A DNA stretch of 55,039 bases, taken from the NCBI GenBank assembly GCA_963205175.1, contig CAUJIW010000144.1, positions 1 through 55,039 of the forward strand, written 5' to 3'. Source of the stretch: Pseudomonadota bacterium. GTDB lineage: Bacteria; Pseudomonadota; Alphaproteobacteria; Sphingomonadales; Sphingomonadaceae. A model generated the notes under the pieces. The model did no database searches, had not been told where the DNA came from, and worked only from the letters and a program-made list of their open reading frames with translations. The translations under genes were made by a program, and so were the position numbers. The first letter of the stretch is position 1. Each line of letters begins with the position of its first letter. This document shows positions 30,902-40,611 of this stretch, one piece after another.

Positions 30902-31777
30902 ATGGCTGTTCAGACAATCGGTGTTATCGGCGCGGGCCTGATGGGCAACGGCATCGCGCATGTGTCGGCGGTGGCCGGCTTCAACGTGGTGCTGGCCGAC
31001 GTGGCGATCGAACGCTGCGAGAAGGCGCGGGCGACCATCGAGGCCAATCTCGGCCGCCAGCTCGCCAAGGGCGCCATCACCGAGGCCGACATGCAGGCGG
31101 CGCTGGCGCGCATCACGCTCACCACCGATTTCGCCGACTTCCGCGACGCCGACCTGGTGATCGAGGCGGCAACCGAGAACGAGGCCATCAAGCGCGACAT
31201 CTTCGCCAAGCTGGGCGCGGTGCTGAAGCCCGAGGCGATGATCGCCTCCAACACCTCGTCGATCTCCATCACCCGGCTCGCCGCCGCCACCGACCGGCCG
31301 GACCGCTTCATCGGCATGCACTTCTTCAACCCGGTGCCGGTGATGAAGCTGGTCGAGATCATCACCGGCCTGGCGACCTCGGCGGATACCGCGGCGGCTG
31401 TCACCGAGGCCGCCCGCCGCATGGGCAAGACCGTGGTCGCCGCCGGCGACTCACCGACCTTCATCGTCAACCGCATCCTCTGTCCGATGCTCAACGAGGC
31501 GATCTTCGCGCTGGGCGAGGGGCTGGGCTCGATCGAGGACATCGACATGGGCATGAAGCTTGGCGCCAATCACCCGATGGGCCCGCTGACGCTGGCGGAC
31601 TTCGTCGGCCTCGACACCCTGCTCGCCGTCATGCGGGTGATGCAGGAAGGCTTCGGCGATCCCAAGTACCGCCCGGCGCCGCTGCTGGTGAAGTATGTCG
31701 AGGCCGGCTGGTACGGCAAGAAGTCCGGTCGCGGCTTCTACGACTATAGCGGCGACAAGCCGGTGCCGACCCGCTGA
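30902..31777 (+). CDS. 3-hydroxybutyryl-CoA dehydrogenase
   Basis: A 291-residue NAD(P)-dependent enzyme that interconverts acetoacetyl-CoA and 3-hydroxybutyryl-CoA. The Rossmann motif is GAGLMGNGIAHV; the family blocks SNTSSISIT, RFIGMHFFNPVPVMKLVEII (catalytic His) and LGANHPMGPLTLADFVGLD are present, and it ends with KSGRGFYDYS. GGGAG lies upstream of the ATG. In alphaproteobacteria it serves butyrate or polyhydroxyalkanoate-linked metabolism. It is monocistronic between two terminator-like hairpins. Confidence 0.94.
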   Translation: MAVQTIGVIGAGLMGNGIAHVSAVAGFNVVLADVAIERCEKARATIEANLGRQLAKGAITEADMQAALARITLTTDFADFRDADLVIEAATENEAIKRDIFAKLGAVLKPEAMIASNTSSISITRLAAATDRPDRFIGMHFFNPVPVMKLVEIITGLATSADTAAAVTEAARRMGKTVVAAGDSPTFIVNRILCPMLNEAIFALGEGLGSIEDIDMGMKLGANHPMGPLTLADFVGLDTLLAVMRVMQEGFGDPKYRPAPLLVKYVEAGWYGKKSGRGFYDYSGDKPVPTR

Positions 31778-31802
31778 GCCTGCTCGCAGCCTGCCTGCCT
31801 TC

Positions 31803-31831
31803 CCCTGGCGGTGGCACCGTCGCCGCCAGGG
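31803..31831. terminator. bidirectional hairpin between convergent genes
   Basis: CCCTGGCGG (31803-31811) and CCGCCAGGG (31823-31831) form a perfect 9-bp stem with an 11-base loop, in the gap between the convergent dehydrogenase and glutathione transferase genes. No T-run is seen. Confidence 0.5.
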
Positions 31832-31858
31832 CGCGGGCGTCAAGACCGGCGCGTTCGA

Positions 31859-32470
31859 CTAGGCCGGTTCGGTCGCCACAAACACCGGGTGCCGGCGCAC
31901 CGCCTCGTCCCATGCCGCCAGTCCGGGCCGACCAGCTCGCCAGTCCCGGTCGCCATAGCGGAAATCGAGATAACCCAGCGCGCAGGCCAGGGCGACGGTG
32001 CCGATGGTCCACTGTGCCGGCGTCGTCGCCTCGTCGAGCATGGCCGCCTCCCCCTCCAGCAGATCGAGGGTGCGGACGACCGCCGACCACAGCCGGGCGC
32101 GATGTTCGCCGCGTGCTGCCTCCTCGGGCCGCATCGCTTCCATCCGACCCAGCACGGCGGCATCGGTGATGCCGTCGGCCAGCGCATGCAGCCGCTCGAC
32201 CCGCCAGCGGTCGGGACCGGCCGGCGTCAGCGGCGGCGCCTCGCCGAGGCTGTCGAGAAAGGCGCAGATCACTGGGCTGTCCACCAGAGACCGCCCGTCG
32301 TCGGTGATCAGCGCCGGCACCTTGGACAGCGGATTGGCCGCCAGCAGCGCCGGCGGCGAGGCGTGGGCGTTGACGGTGACGCGCTCAAGCCGGTCGTCGA
32401 GACCGCGCAACATCGCGGCGACCACCACCTTGCGGACATAGGGGCTGGTGGCGGAATAGAAGAGCTGCAT
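31859..32470 (-). CDS. glutathione S-transferase family protein
   Basis: A 203-residue protein with an N-terminal thioredoxin-like domain (QLFYSATSPYVRKVVVAA, cis-Pro in SKVPALI, and DSPVICAFLD) and an all-helical C-terminal domain. It belongs to the bacterial transferases that use glutathione for detoxification or ligand reduction; the substrate is unknown. The ATG at 32470 begins the first beta strand; the open frame upstream (to 32620) lacks homology. It is divergent from a second transferase gene. Confidence 0.9.
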   Translation of the reverse strand: MQLFYSATSPYVRKVVVAAMLRGLDDRLERVTVNAHASPPALLAANPLSKVPALITDDGRSLVDSPVICAFLDSLGEAPPLTPAGPDRWRVERLHALADGITDAAVLGRMEAMRPEEAARGEHRARLWSAVVRTLDLLEGEAAMLDEATTPAQWTIGTVALACALGYLDFRYGDRDWRAGRPGLAAWDEAVRRHPVFVATEPA

Positions 32471-32673
32471 GACTGGTGCCTTCGGTTGCGTGCATGGCGT
32501 TGACGCCCGGATTGACGCGGAGACGCCCTTGCTCCGGTTAGACAGCGGCGCGCGCCGGAGCAAGGGCCGGTTGGCCAGGACGGATGGCCAAGCCCGGCCA
32601 GCCTCGGCTATAGCCTGCACAACGCATGCGTCCGGCCCGCCGGTCGCCCCCGGCCGTCGCCAAGGAGAGTTTC

Positions 32674-33339
32674 ATGTCGGATCTGCACCTCGTCATCGGC
32701 AACAGGAATTATTCGTCATGGTCGCTGCGGCCGTGGCTGGCGCTGAAAGCCACCGGGCTACCGTTCAGCGAGACCGTGCTCAACCTCTATACCGACGAAA
32801 CCACCGCCTGGCTGGCCGCCACCTCGCCCAACCGCAAGGTGCCGCTGCTGGAAGTCGGCACGCTGAAAATCTGGGATTCGCTGGCGATCATCGAATATCT
32901 CGCCGAACTGGCGCCCGCGGCGGGCCTGTGGCCGGAAGACGCCACGGCGCGTGCCATCGCCCGCTCGGTCTCGGCCGAGATGCACGCGGGCTTCCAGGCG
33001 CTGCGCCAGCATCTGGGCATGAACATCCGCAAACGCTTCCCCGGTTACCCGGTACCGGCGGCAGCCCTGGCCGACATCGACCGGGTACAGGCGCTGTGGG
33101 CCGACTGCCGCGCCCGCTTCGGCGCTGGCGGCCCGTTCCTGTTCGGTGCCTTCTCGGCCGCCGACTGCATGTACGCGCCGGTGGTGACCCGCTTCGTCAC
33201 CTACGACGTGGCGCTGACGCCGGCGGCCCAGGCCTATGTCGAGGCCATGGTGGCACAGCCATGGCTCGCCGAATGGTCGGTCGCCGCCGAGCAGGAAGCG
33301 TGGGTGATCGAGAAGTTCGAGGCGACCTGGCCGGCCTAA
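32674..33339 (+). CDS. glutathione S-transferase family protein
   Basis: A 221-residue member with start LVIGNRNYSSWSLRPWLALK, typical of the proteobacterial group with a Ser in the active-site loop. The glutathione-binding segment NRKVPLLEVG with cis-Pro and WDSLAIIEYL follow. AAGGAGAG precedes the ATG at 32674. Its 3' end overlaps by 4 bp the end of the convergent TlpA-like gene. Confidence 0.9.
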   Translation: MSDLHLVIGNRNYSSWSLRPWLALKATGLPFSETVLNLYTDETTAWLAATSPNRKVPLLEVGTLKIWDSLAIIEYLAELAPAAGLWPEDATARAIARSVSAEMHAGFQALRQHLGMNIRKRFPGYPVPAAALADIDRVQALWADCRARFGAGGPFLFGAFSAADCMYAPVVTRFVTYDVALTPAAQAYVEAMVAQPWLAEWSVAAEQEAWVIEKFEATWPA

Positions 33340-33941
33340 CCCGCCGCCGTCACGGCGGCGAGCAGCGTCTTTACCGCCTTGCTGTCCCACTCGGCGCCGT
33401 AGGTCAGGCGCGCGACCTCGCGGCCCCGGGCGTCGTAGATCACCGTCACCGGCAGACCCTTCGCCTTCAGCGCCAGTGCCAGCTTGTTGGGCTTGTCGAT
33501 GTAGGGGGTGAGCGTCTTCAGGCCACGTCTTGCCCAGAAGGGATCGACCGCCCGCCAGCCCGCCATGTCCTGCGAGACGGTGACCACCGCCACCGCGCGC
33601 GGGTCGACACTGGCCGCCAGCCGGTCGAGCGACGGCATCTCCTTGACGCACGGCGCACACCAGGTGGCCCACAGGTTGAGCACCACCACCCGGCCGCGGA
33701 AGTCGGCCAGACTCACCGCCTTGCCAGCCTTGGCCTCGAACGGCACCGCCGGCGCCGGCGTGCCGGCGGCGGCAAAGTCCAGCCGCTTGAGATCACCGAC
33801 CGCATAACGGCCATAGTCGGCCGCCGCCGCGGCCCCGCCGGCGAGGCTGACCGCTCCCGCCAGCAGCGGCACGGCCAGCAGCACCGCCGCCAGCCGCCGC
33901 CACATCGTCGCCACCCCGGGCCCCGTCGGCAGAGGGCTCAT
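33336..33941 (-). CDS. TlpA-like thiol:disulfide oxidoreductase
   Basis: A 201-residue exported thioredoxin-fold protein: signal or anchor at about 14-40, active site WCAPC (C95, C98), and cis-Pro in GLPVTVIYD. It resembles TlpA/ResA reductants. The start overlaps the stop of the upstream amidohydrolase gene by 4 bp (ATGA), so the two form an operon. It is distinct from CcmG. Confidence 0.9.
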   Translation of the reverse strand: MSPLPTGPGVATMWRRLAAVLLAVPLLAGAVSLAGGAAAAADYGRYAVGDLKRLDFAAAGTPAPAVPFEAKAGKAVSLADFRGRVVVLNLWATWCAPCVKEMPSLDRLAASVDPRAVAVVTVSQDMAGWRAVDPFWARRGLKTLTPYIDKPNKLALALKAKGLPVTVIYDARGREVARLTYGAEWDSKAVKTLLAAVTAAG

Positions 33942-35275
33942 CGCGCGATCACCGTGCCGTCCTGGCGATAGACGACACCACCCTTCATCACGAAGTCGAT
34001 GCCTTCCAGCCTGGAGATGTCGGTCAGCGGATCGGCCTTGACGGCGACGATGTCCGCCTTCAGCCCGGGCGCCAGCGCGCCCCACTGCTTCTCGACCCCC
34101 AGCGAGGTGGCGCCGTTGATGGTCGCCGCCTGGATCGCCTGCATCGGCGTCATGCCATACTCGACCATGTAGCGGAACTGCTTCGCCACATCCTTGTGCG
34201 GATAGACGCCGGCGTCGGTGCCGTAGGTCATCTTGACGCCCGCCTTCAGCGCCTTGCGGAAATTGTCGCGCTGGACCTGCGCGATGTCCCGATCCTTCTT
34301 GAGGAACTCCTCCAGCGTGCCGTTGGCGGCGCCATAGGCCTGGGTGAACTCGGTATTGTAGATGTCCATCGAGAAGAAGGCGCCGGTCTTCCTGGCCAGC
34401 GCGATGCCCTCGTCGTCGAGCAGGCTGACATGCTCCACCGCGTCGACGCCGCTGCGCAGCGCGGCCTTGATGCCGGACGCGCCGTGGGCATGCACGGTCA
34501 CCTTGCGGCCGTGCATGTGCGCCTCGTCGATCATCGCCTTCATCTCGGCTTCGGTGAACTGCTGCGCGCCGAGCTGGGTGCCCTTGGAAAAAACGCCGCC
34601 GGTGCCACAGAACTTGATGTGGTCGACACCGTACTTGACGTTGCGGCGGACCATCTTGCGCACCGCCACCTCGCCGTCGGCGACGCCCTCGGCAATGTCG
34701 TCATACTCCGGCGGCAGCAGGTTGTTGTCGCAATGGCCGCCGGTGATGCCCAGCGCCGGGCCGGAGGCGCGCACCCGCGGGCCGATGATCTCGCCGGCCT
34801 CGATGGCGTCGCGGATGGCAACGTCGGCGTATCCGGCCGAGCCGACATCGCGCACGGTGGTGAAGCCGGCCAGCAGCATGGTGCGGGCGTTGCCGGCGCC
34901 GCGCACCGCGCCGCGCGGCACCGAATCCGCCAGCCCCTCATAGGAACCGCTGTAGGGATTGGCGGTGATGTGGGTGTGGGTGTCGATGAAGCCCGGCATT
35001 ACCGTCGAGGCCGACAGGTCGATGATGGTGGCGCCCGCCGGCACCGTCGCGCCGCCAGCCGGGCCGACGCTGACAATGGTGTCGCCGCTGACAACGATCA
35101 GCTGGTCGGTGAGCACCCGGCCGTTGACCACATCCACCAGGCGACCGGCCTTGATGGCGTGCGTCGGCGCGGCCGGTTCGGCCGCGCCGACCGGTCCAAA
35201 GGCGCTTGCGGCGAGAAGCCCCAGGCCGTATGCGCCGTAGCGTCCGGCGCGCCGGACGAGTGAATACGCGAACAT
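33938..35275 (-). CDS. secreted amidohydrolase family protein
   Basis: A 445-residue metal-dependent hydrolase with an N-terminal signal peptide (to about residue 33). Metal-binding motifs: DTHTHI (His-x-His), a Lys region near [23 protein letters not shown] and YGTDAGVYP with the catalytic Asp. This pattern belongs to the Xaa-Pro dipeptidase/imidazolonepropionase-like group of the amidohydrolase superfamily. The natural substrate is unknown; peptides or a lactam/ester are likely. AGGAGA precedes the ATG. It is divergent from argH with only 32 bp between start codons. Confidence 0.9.
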   Translation of the reverse strand: MFAYSLVRRAGRYGAYGLGLLAASAFGPVGAAEPAAPTHAIKAGRLVDVVNGRVLTDQLIVVSGDTIVSVGPAGGATVPAGATIIDLSASTVMPGFIDTHTHITANPYSGSYEGLADSVPRGAVRGAGNARTMLLAGFTTVRDVGSAGYADVAIRDAIEAGEIIGPRVRASGPALGITGGHCDNNLLPPEYDDIAEGVADGEVAVRKMVRRNVKYGVDHIKFCGTGGVFSKGTQLGAQQFTEAEMKAMIDEAHMHGRKVTVHAHGASGIKAALRSGVDAVEHVSLLDDEGIALARKTGAFFSMDIYNTEFTQAYGAANGTLEEFLKKDRDIAQVQRDNFRKALKAGVKMTYGTDAGVYPHKDVAKQFRYMVEYGMTPMQAIQAATINGATSLGVEKQWGALAPGLKADIVAVKADPLTDISRLEGIDFVMKGGVVYRQDGTVIAR

Positions 35276-35307
35276 CTTTTTTCTCCTGCGGATCGGTCGG
35301 AGGGACC

Positions 35308-36705
35308 ATGACGGACAGCAAGGCGGCGAACCAGTTGTGGGGTGGTCGATTCGGCGCCGGCCCGTCGGCGATCATGACCGAAATTAACGCTTCCATCGGT
35401 TTCGACAAGCGGTTGTGGAAGCAGGACATCGCGGGTTCGCGGGCGCATGCCGCCATGCTGGCCAAGGCCGGCGTGCTCAGCGCGGCCGACAACGCCGCGA
35501 TCCAGCAGGGGCTCGACACCGTGGCCGCCGAGATCGAGGCCGGCCAGATGGCGTGGAACCCGGCGCTGGAGGACATCCACATGCATGTGGAATCCCGGCT
35601 GGCCGAGCTGATCGGCGAGCCGGCCAAGCGGCTGCACACCGCCCGTTCGCGCAACGACCAGGTGGCGACCGACTTCAAGCTGTGGGTGCGCGACGCCATC
35701 GACCAGATCGATGCCGGCCTGGTCGCCTTCCAGCGGGCGCTGCTGGCCCGCGCCGACGAACACGCCGAGACGGTGATGCCCGGCTTCACCCATCTGCAGG
35801 TCGCCCAGCCGGTGACGCTGGGGCACCATCTGATGGCCTATGTCGCCATGGCGGCGCGCGATCGCGGCCGCTTCGCCGACGCCCGCCGCCGGGCCAACGA
35901 ATGCCCGCTGGGGGCGGCCGCCCTGGCGGGCACCAGCTTCCCGATCGACCGGGCGATGACCGCCGCCGCGCTGGGCTTCGACCGGCCGACCGCCAATTCG
36001 CTCGACTCGGTGTCCGACCGCGACTTCGCGCTGGAGTTCCTCTCGGCGGCCGCGCTCACCGGCCTGCACCTGTCGCGGCTGGCGGAAGAGATCATCATCT
36101 GGGCCAGCCAGCCCTACAAGTTCGTCAGCCTGCCCGACGCCTTCTCCACCGGTTCGTCGATCATGCCGCAAAAGCGCAACCCGGACGCCGCCGAGCTGGT
36201 GCGCGCCAAGGTCGGCCGACTGCTCGGCGCCTTCCAGTCGCTGGCCGTGGTGATGAAGGGGCTGCCGCTGGCCTATTCCAAGGACATGCAGGACGACAAG
36301 GAACCGGTGTTCCACGCCGTCGACACCCTGGGCCTGTGTCTCGCGGCCATGACCGGCATGGTCGAGACGCTGGTCTTCAACACCGCGCCGATGCGGGCGG
36401 CGGCCGCCAGCGGGTTCTCCACCGCGACCGACCTTGCCGACTGGCTGGTACGCGCGGGTGGGGTGCCCTTCCGCGAGGCCCACCACATCACCGGCCGCGC
36501 GGTGAAGCTGGCGGAGGAGAAGGGCCTGATGCTGCACGAACTGGCGCTCGACGATCTCAAGGCGGTGGATGCCCGCATCACCGACGACATCTATTCGGTG
36601 CTGACGGTGGAAGCCTCGGTCGCCAGCCGCACCAGCCATGGCGGCACCGCGCCGTCGCAGGTGCGCGCCGCCATCGCCGCCGCCCGCCAGGAGCTGGGGC
36701 TGTGA
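35308..36705 (+). CDS. argH: argininosuccinate lyase
   Basis: A 465-residue enzyme of the fumarase/aspartase superfamily that splits argininosuccinate into arginine and fumarate. Hallmarks: LWGGRF at the start, [13 protein letters not shown], and the signature [12 protein letters not shown] with the catalytic serine loop. GGAGGGA precedes the ATG at 35308. It is followed by lptM (in-frame alternative GTG overlapping the stop) and lysA, a common alphaproteobacterial order. Confidence 0.96.
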   Translation: MTDSKAANQLWGGRFGAGPSAIMTEINASIGFDKRLWKQDIAGSRAHAAMLAKAGVLSAADNAAIQQGLDTVAAEIEAGQMAWNPALEDIHMHVESRLAELIGEPAKRLHTARSRNDQVATDFKLWVRDAIDQIDAGLVAFQRALLARADEHAETVMPGFTHLQVAQPVTLGHHLMAYVAMAARDRGRFADARRRANECPLGAAALAGTSFPIDRAMTAAALGFDRPTANSLDSVSDRDFALEFLSAAALTGLHLSRLAEEIIIWASQPYKFVSLPDAFSTGSSIMPQKRNPDAAELVRAKVGRLLGAFQSLAVVMKGLPLAYSKDMQDDKEPVFHAVDTLGLCLAAMTGMVETLVFNTAPMRAAAASGFSTATDLADWLVRAGGVPFREAHHITGRAVKLAEEKGLMLHELALDDLKAVDARITDDIYSVLTVEASVASRTSHGGTAPSQVRAAIAAARQELGL

Positions 36706-36713
36706 GCGGCGCG

Positions 36714-36887
36714 ATGATCCGGTTCGGCCTGCTGGCGGGCGCCGTCCTGGCGCTGGCCGCCTGCGGCAAGCACGGCCCGCTGGAGCCGCCGGCCGGCGTC
36801 ACCCCGCCCAAGCCGATCTGGGAAACGCAGGCGCCGCCTGCTGACACCCCCGCCAACCAACCGCCCGCAGCTCAACCAAAGGCCTGA
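36714..36887 (+). CDS. lptM: LptM-like small lipoprotein
   Basis: A 57-residue lipoprotein: signal peptide MIRFGLLAGAVLALAAC with lipobox LAAC, then GKHGPLEPP, the LptM hallmark, and a Pro-rich tail. LptM helps mature the outer-membrane LPS translocon LptD/E. The gene sits between argH and lysA as in many proteobacteria. A GTG at 36702 is an alternative start. Confidence 0.88.
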   Translation: MIRFGLLAGAVLALAACGKHGPLEPPAGVTPPKPIWETQAPPADTPANQPPAAQPKA

Positions 36888-36889
36888 TC

Positions 36890-38161
36890 ATGCGCCACTT
36901 CGACTACCGCGATGGCGTGCTGCACGCTGAAGGCGTCGCCATCCCCGACATCGCGGCGGCGGTCGGCACACCGTTCTACTGCTATTCCACCGCCACCATC
37001 GAACGCCACTTCGACGTCTTTTCGCAGGCGTTCGGCGGCCAGCAGGCGCTGGTGTGCTTCGCGCTGAAGGCCAACTCCAACCAGGCGGTCATCACCACGC
37101 TGGCCCGCCGGGGCGCCGGCGCCGACGTGGTGTCGCTGGGCGAGCTGACCCGGGCGCTGCGCGCCGGCATCCCTGCCCACCGCATCGTGTTCTCCGGCGT
37201 CGGCAAGACGCCGGCGGAAATGGCGGAAGCACTGAAGGTGGGCATCCACCAGTTCAACGTCGAATCCGAGCCCGAGCTGGAGGCGCTCAGCGCCGTCGCC
37301 GCCAGCCTCGGCAAGACCGCGCCGATCGCCTTTCGCGTCAACCCGGACGTCGACGCCAGGACTCACGCCAAGATTTCCACCGGCAAGGCCGAAAACAAGT
37401 TCGGCATCCCGTGGAAGCGGGCGCGCGAGGCCTATGGCCTGGCCGCCCGGCTGCCGGGCATCGAGGTGGTGGGCGTCGACGTGCACATCGGCAGCCAGCT
37501 GACCCAGCTGGAGCCATTCGAGGCCGCCTTCACCCGGGTCGGCGAGCTGATCCATGCGCTGCGCGCCGACGGCCACCGTATCGACCGCGCCGATCTCGGC
37601 GGTGGGCTGGGCATCCCCTACCATGAGGACGCCGACGCGCCGCCGCTGCCGGTCGCCTATGGCGAGATGGTGCAGCGGCTGACCCACAATCTCGGCGTCA
37701 GCCTGATTCTCGAACCCGGCCGGCTGATCGTCGGCAACGCCGGCATCCTGGTCGCGCGGGTGCTCTACGTGAAGCAGGGCGCCAGCAAGCCGTTCGTCAT
37801 CCTCGACGCGGCGATGAACGACCTCATCCGCCCGTCGCTCTATGAGGCCCACCACGATATCGTGCCGGTGGTCGAGCCCGCCGCCGCCACGCCGGCGATG
37901 ACCGCGACCATCGTCGGCCCGGTGTGCGAGACCGGCGACACCTTCGCCACCGACCGCACGCTGCCGGAAGTGAAGCCCGGCGACCTGATGGTGCTGCACT
38001 CCGCCGGCGCCTATGGCGCGGTGATGGCCTCGACCTACAACACCCGCCTGCTGGTGCCGGAAGTGATGGTCAACGGCGACAGCTTCGCCGTGGTGCGGCC
38101 GCGCCCCAGCTACGACGACCTGATCGGACTCGACAGATTGCCGCCGTGGCTCAATGCTTGA
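36890..38161 (+). CDS. lysA: diaminopimelate decarboxylase
   Basis: A 423-residue PLP enzyme of the alanine racemase-fold type III group that makes lysine from meso-diaminopimelate. The PLP lysine is K60 in CFALKANSN; other blocks are GVDVHIGSQL, DLGGGLGIPY, LEPGRLIVGNAG and the catalytic GPVCETGD. The start lies 2 bp after lptM. The next gene starts 3 bp after its stop, so argH-lptM-lysA-DUF4175 probably form one transcript. Confidence 0.96.
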   Translation: MRHFDYRDGVLHAEGVAIPDIAAAVGTPFYCYSTATIERHFDVFSQAFGGQQALVCFALKANSNQAVITTLARRGAGADVVSLGELTRALRAGIPAHRIVFSGVGKTPAEMAEALKVGIHQFNVESEPELEALSAVAASLGKTAPIAFRVNPDVDARTHAKISTGKAENKFGIPWKRAREAYGLAARLPGIEVVGVDVHIGSQLTQLEPFEAAFTRVGELIHALRADGHRIDRADLGGGLGIPYHEDADAPPLPVAYGEMVQRLTHNLGVSLILEPGRLIVGNAGILVARVLYVKQGASKPFVILDAAMNDLIRPSLYEAHHDIVPVVEPAAATPAMTATIVGPVCETGDTFATDRTLPEVKPGDLMVLHSAGAYGAVMASTYNTRLLVPEVMVNGDSFAVVRPRPSYDDLIGLDRLPPWLNA

Positions 38162-38164
38162 GGC

Positions 38165-40498
38165 ATGGCCAGGCCGCAAACGTTCGCCGCTGCTGAACGA
38201 CTGACCCTGCCGCCGCCGCTCGACCGGCGGGCGGCGGTGGCACGCGCCGTCGTCTGGCTGGAGGCCGGCTGGCCGCTGCTGCGGCAGGGCCTGCTGGCAA
38301 CGGCCCTGTTCACCGCCCTCGGCCTGCTGGGCGTGTGGCAGGCACTTCCCGGCCTGATACGCTGGACGGTGTTGCTGGGCCTTGCCGGTGGCTGGCTCTG
38401 GATCGGCTGGCGGCTGGCCCGGACCATCGGCTGGCCGTCGCAATCCCGCGCGCTGGCGCTGCTTGAGGCGCGCGGCCGCCTTGCCCGTGGTCAGTTGCGC
38501 CTGCTGATGGACCGGCCGGCCGGCCCCGGGACCCCCGACAGCGCCTGGCTGTGGCACCACGCCCGCACCGATGCGCTGGCGGCGGCACACCGCACCCGGC
38601 TGCCCTGGCCCCGGCTCGATTGCCTGACGGGTGACCGTTTCGGACTCGGGCCGCTGGCGGTGCTGCTGCTGGCGCTGGGCTGGCTGGTAGCGGCCGACCA
38701 GCGCGCCATGCGTCTTGACGCCAGCTTCTCGCCCTACTGGTCGAGCCTGGCCGGCATCGCCCTCGACATCACCGTGACTCCGCCGGCCTACACCGGACGT
38801 GGACCAGCGGTACATCGCCTGGCTGGCGGCACCCGAACCGAACTCGCGCTGCCTGTCGGAAGCCGGCTGACGCTGGCCGTGAACGGCCTTGATGCCCGCC
38901 CCGGCACCGTACGGCTGATCGGGCCCGACGGTGAGGTGACGGCGGTACTGACGGCACGCGGCGCTGCGCTGACGGCGATGGTCGTCCCGGGCAGCGACGG
39001 CAGCTACCGGGTCAAATCCGGCTGGCGCACCATCGCGGCGCTGGGGGTGCGGCGGACACCGGACACACCACCGCGTGTCGCGCTGCTGGCGCCGCCCGTG
39101 ATCACCGCCACCGGCGCGCTGCGGCTGCGCTACCGCATTGCCGACGACTTCGGCGCCACCACGCTTGCCGTCGATGTCGGCCGCGACCGGGAAACACGCC
39201 GCCTGCCCGTGCCCTCGTCCCCCGGCGGGAATGGCGAAGGCACGCTGTTTCTCGACCTCACGCCCGACCCCTGGGCCGGCCTGAACGTGCAGCTGCGGCT
39301 GGTGGCCCGGGATGCCGCCGGCAACAGCGGCCGCAGCGAGGCGCACCGGCTGACCCTGCCCGAGCGGCAGTTCGGCCGGCCGTTTGCCCAACACATCATC
39401 GCCGTGCGCCGCGACCTGCTGCGTCGCCCCGCCACCCGTGCCGTCGCCGCCGGGCGACTGGCCTTCCTGTCCAGCGAACAAGGGCAGTTCGCCGACGACT
39501 TCACGGTCTATGCCGGGCTGCGGGCGGCGCGCTGGCGGCTGATCTACGACAAGGACGACCCGCGTGGCTGGTCGGTCGCCCGGCTGCTGTGGGACGTGGC
39601 GGTGGACGTCGAGGACGGCGGGCAGGCCCGCTCGCTGGACGACCTGCGGCGCCAGCTTGATGACATCGCCGGACGTCTGGAAGGCGCCACCGACAGCGAA
39701 CTGGCGGCGATGATGGACGCGCTGACCGGCGCGCTCGCCCGGCATCTCGGCCAGCTGGCGGCCGGCAGCCCGACACCCGACGCGACCGGCGCCAGCGGGG
39801 GGCAGGTGATCGACGCCAGCGCGCTTGGCGACATGCTGGCCGACCTGCGCGAGCGACTGGCGGCCGGCGATACCGCCGGCGCCCGCCAGAGCCTCGCCAG
39901 CCTGCGCGGACTGATCGAGGCCCTGCGCGCCGGTGGAGGCGGCACGACCGACGGTGCCGCGCTGCATCGGGCCGCCGGGGAGGCGCGGGCGCTGGAAGGC
40001 CGGCAGCAGACCCTGTTTGGCGACACCGTGACGGGTGGGCTTGAAGGGCCGTCCGCCTTGCGCCGGCTGGCCGCGCGCCAGCAGGCGCTGGGCAAGGCCG
40101 TGGCGGCGCTTGAGGCGCGTTCGCGCCAGGCCGGCAGCCGCGCCGCGGCATCGCTCGCCCAGGCACGGGCCGGCATGAATGACGCCGCGGCGGCGCTGGG
40201 CGACGGTCGCGCGCCATCGGCGATGGCGGCACAGGCGCGGGCGCTGCGGGCGCTGGGTCAGGCAACCGCCGAACTCGAGACCGAGGCCGGTCAGGGCCGC
40301 GGCGGCGCTGCCGCCGGCATGACCGATCCGCTGGGGCGGATGAGTGGCGGCGCGCTGGGGCCGGAGTTCAGGCTCCCCGACGACCGGGAACGGCGTCTGG
40401 TGGATTCCATCCGCAAGACGCTGGAGGACAAGGTCGCCGACCCCCGGGTACCCGAGGCAGAACGCGCCTACTACATGCGACTGCTCAAGCAGTTCTGA
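38165..40498 (+). CDS. TIGR02302/DUF4175 membrane protein
   Basis: A 777-residue protein with two N-terminal membrane helices (about 40-85) and a third at about 165-185, then a beta-rich region and a long, Ala/Arg/Gln-rich helical region that is probably a coiled coil (about 480-740). The order and the end (RIPEAERAYYMRLLK-like tail) match the alphaproteobacterial TIGR02302 family, of unknown function, which is regularly found after lysA. A role at the cell envelope is likely but unproven. Confidence 0.85.
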   Translation: MARPQTFAAAERLTLPPPLDRRAAVARAVVWLEAGWPLLRQGLLATALFTALGLLGVWQALPGLIRWTVLLGLAGGWLWIGWRLARTIGWPSQSRALALLEARGRLARGQLRLLMDRPAGPGTPDSAWLWHHARTDALAAAHRTRLPWPRLDCLTGDRFGLGPLAVLLLALGWLVAADQRAMRLDASFSPYWSSLAGIALDITVTPPAYTGRGPAVHRLAGGTRTELALPVGSRLTLAVNGLDARPGTVRLIGPDGEVTAVLTARGAALTAMVVPGSDGSYRVKSGWRTIAALGVRRTPDTPPRVALLAPPVITATGALRLRYRIADDFGATTLAVDVGRDRETRRLPVPSSPGGNGEGTLFLDLTPDPWAGLNVQLRLVARDAAGNSGRSEAHRLTLPERQFGRPFAQHIIAVRRDLLRRPATRAVAAGRLAFLSSEQGQFADDFTVYAGLRAARWRLIYDKDDPRGWSVARLLWDVAVDVEDGGQARSLDDLRRQLDDIAGRLEGATDSELAAMMDALTGALARHLGQLAAGSPTPDATGASGGQVIDASALGDMLADLRERLAAGDTAGARQSLASLRGLIEALRAGGGGTTDGAALHRAAGEARALEGRQQTLFGDTVTGGLEGPSALRRLAARQQALGKAVAALEARSRQAGSRAAASLAQARAGMNDAAAALGDGRAPSAMAAQARALRALGQATAELETEAGQGRGGAAAGMTDPLGRMSGGALGPEFRLPDDRERRLVDSIRKTLEDKVADPRVPEAERAYYMRLLKQF

Positions 40499-40611
40499 AA
40501 CGCGGGCCCGCGGCCGGCGGGCCGGAAGGAATGACGGCGGCGGCCGCGGGATCGTCACATTTCCCGCCTACTGCCGGTTATCCTTGTCATGATTGCCGGA
40601 GATGAATCGCG

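Noticed and set aside
36872..40558. 1228-codon open frame opposite lysA and the DUF4175 gene
   Set aside because: It spans two real genes on the other strand; long antisense frames are expected at this GC content.
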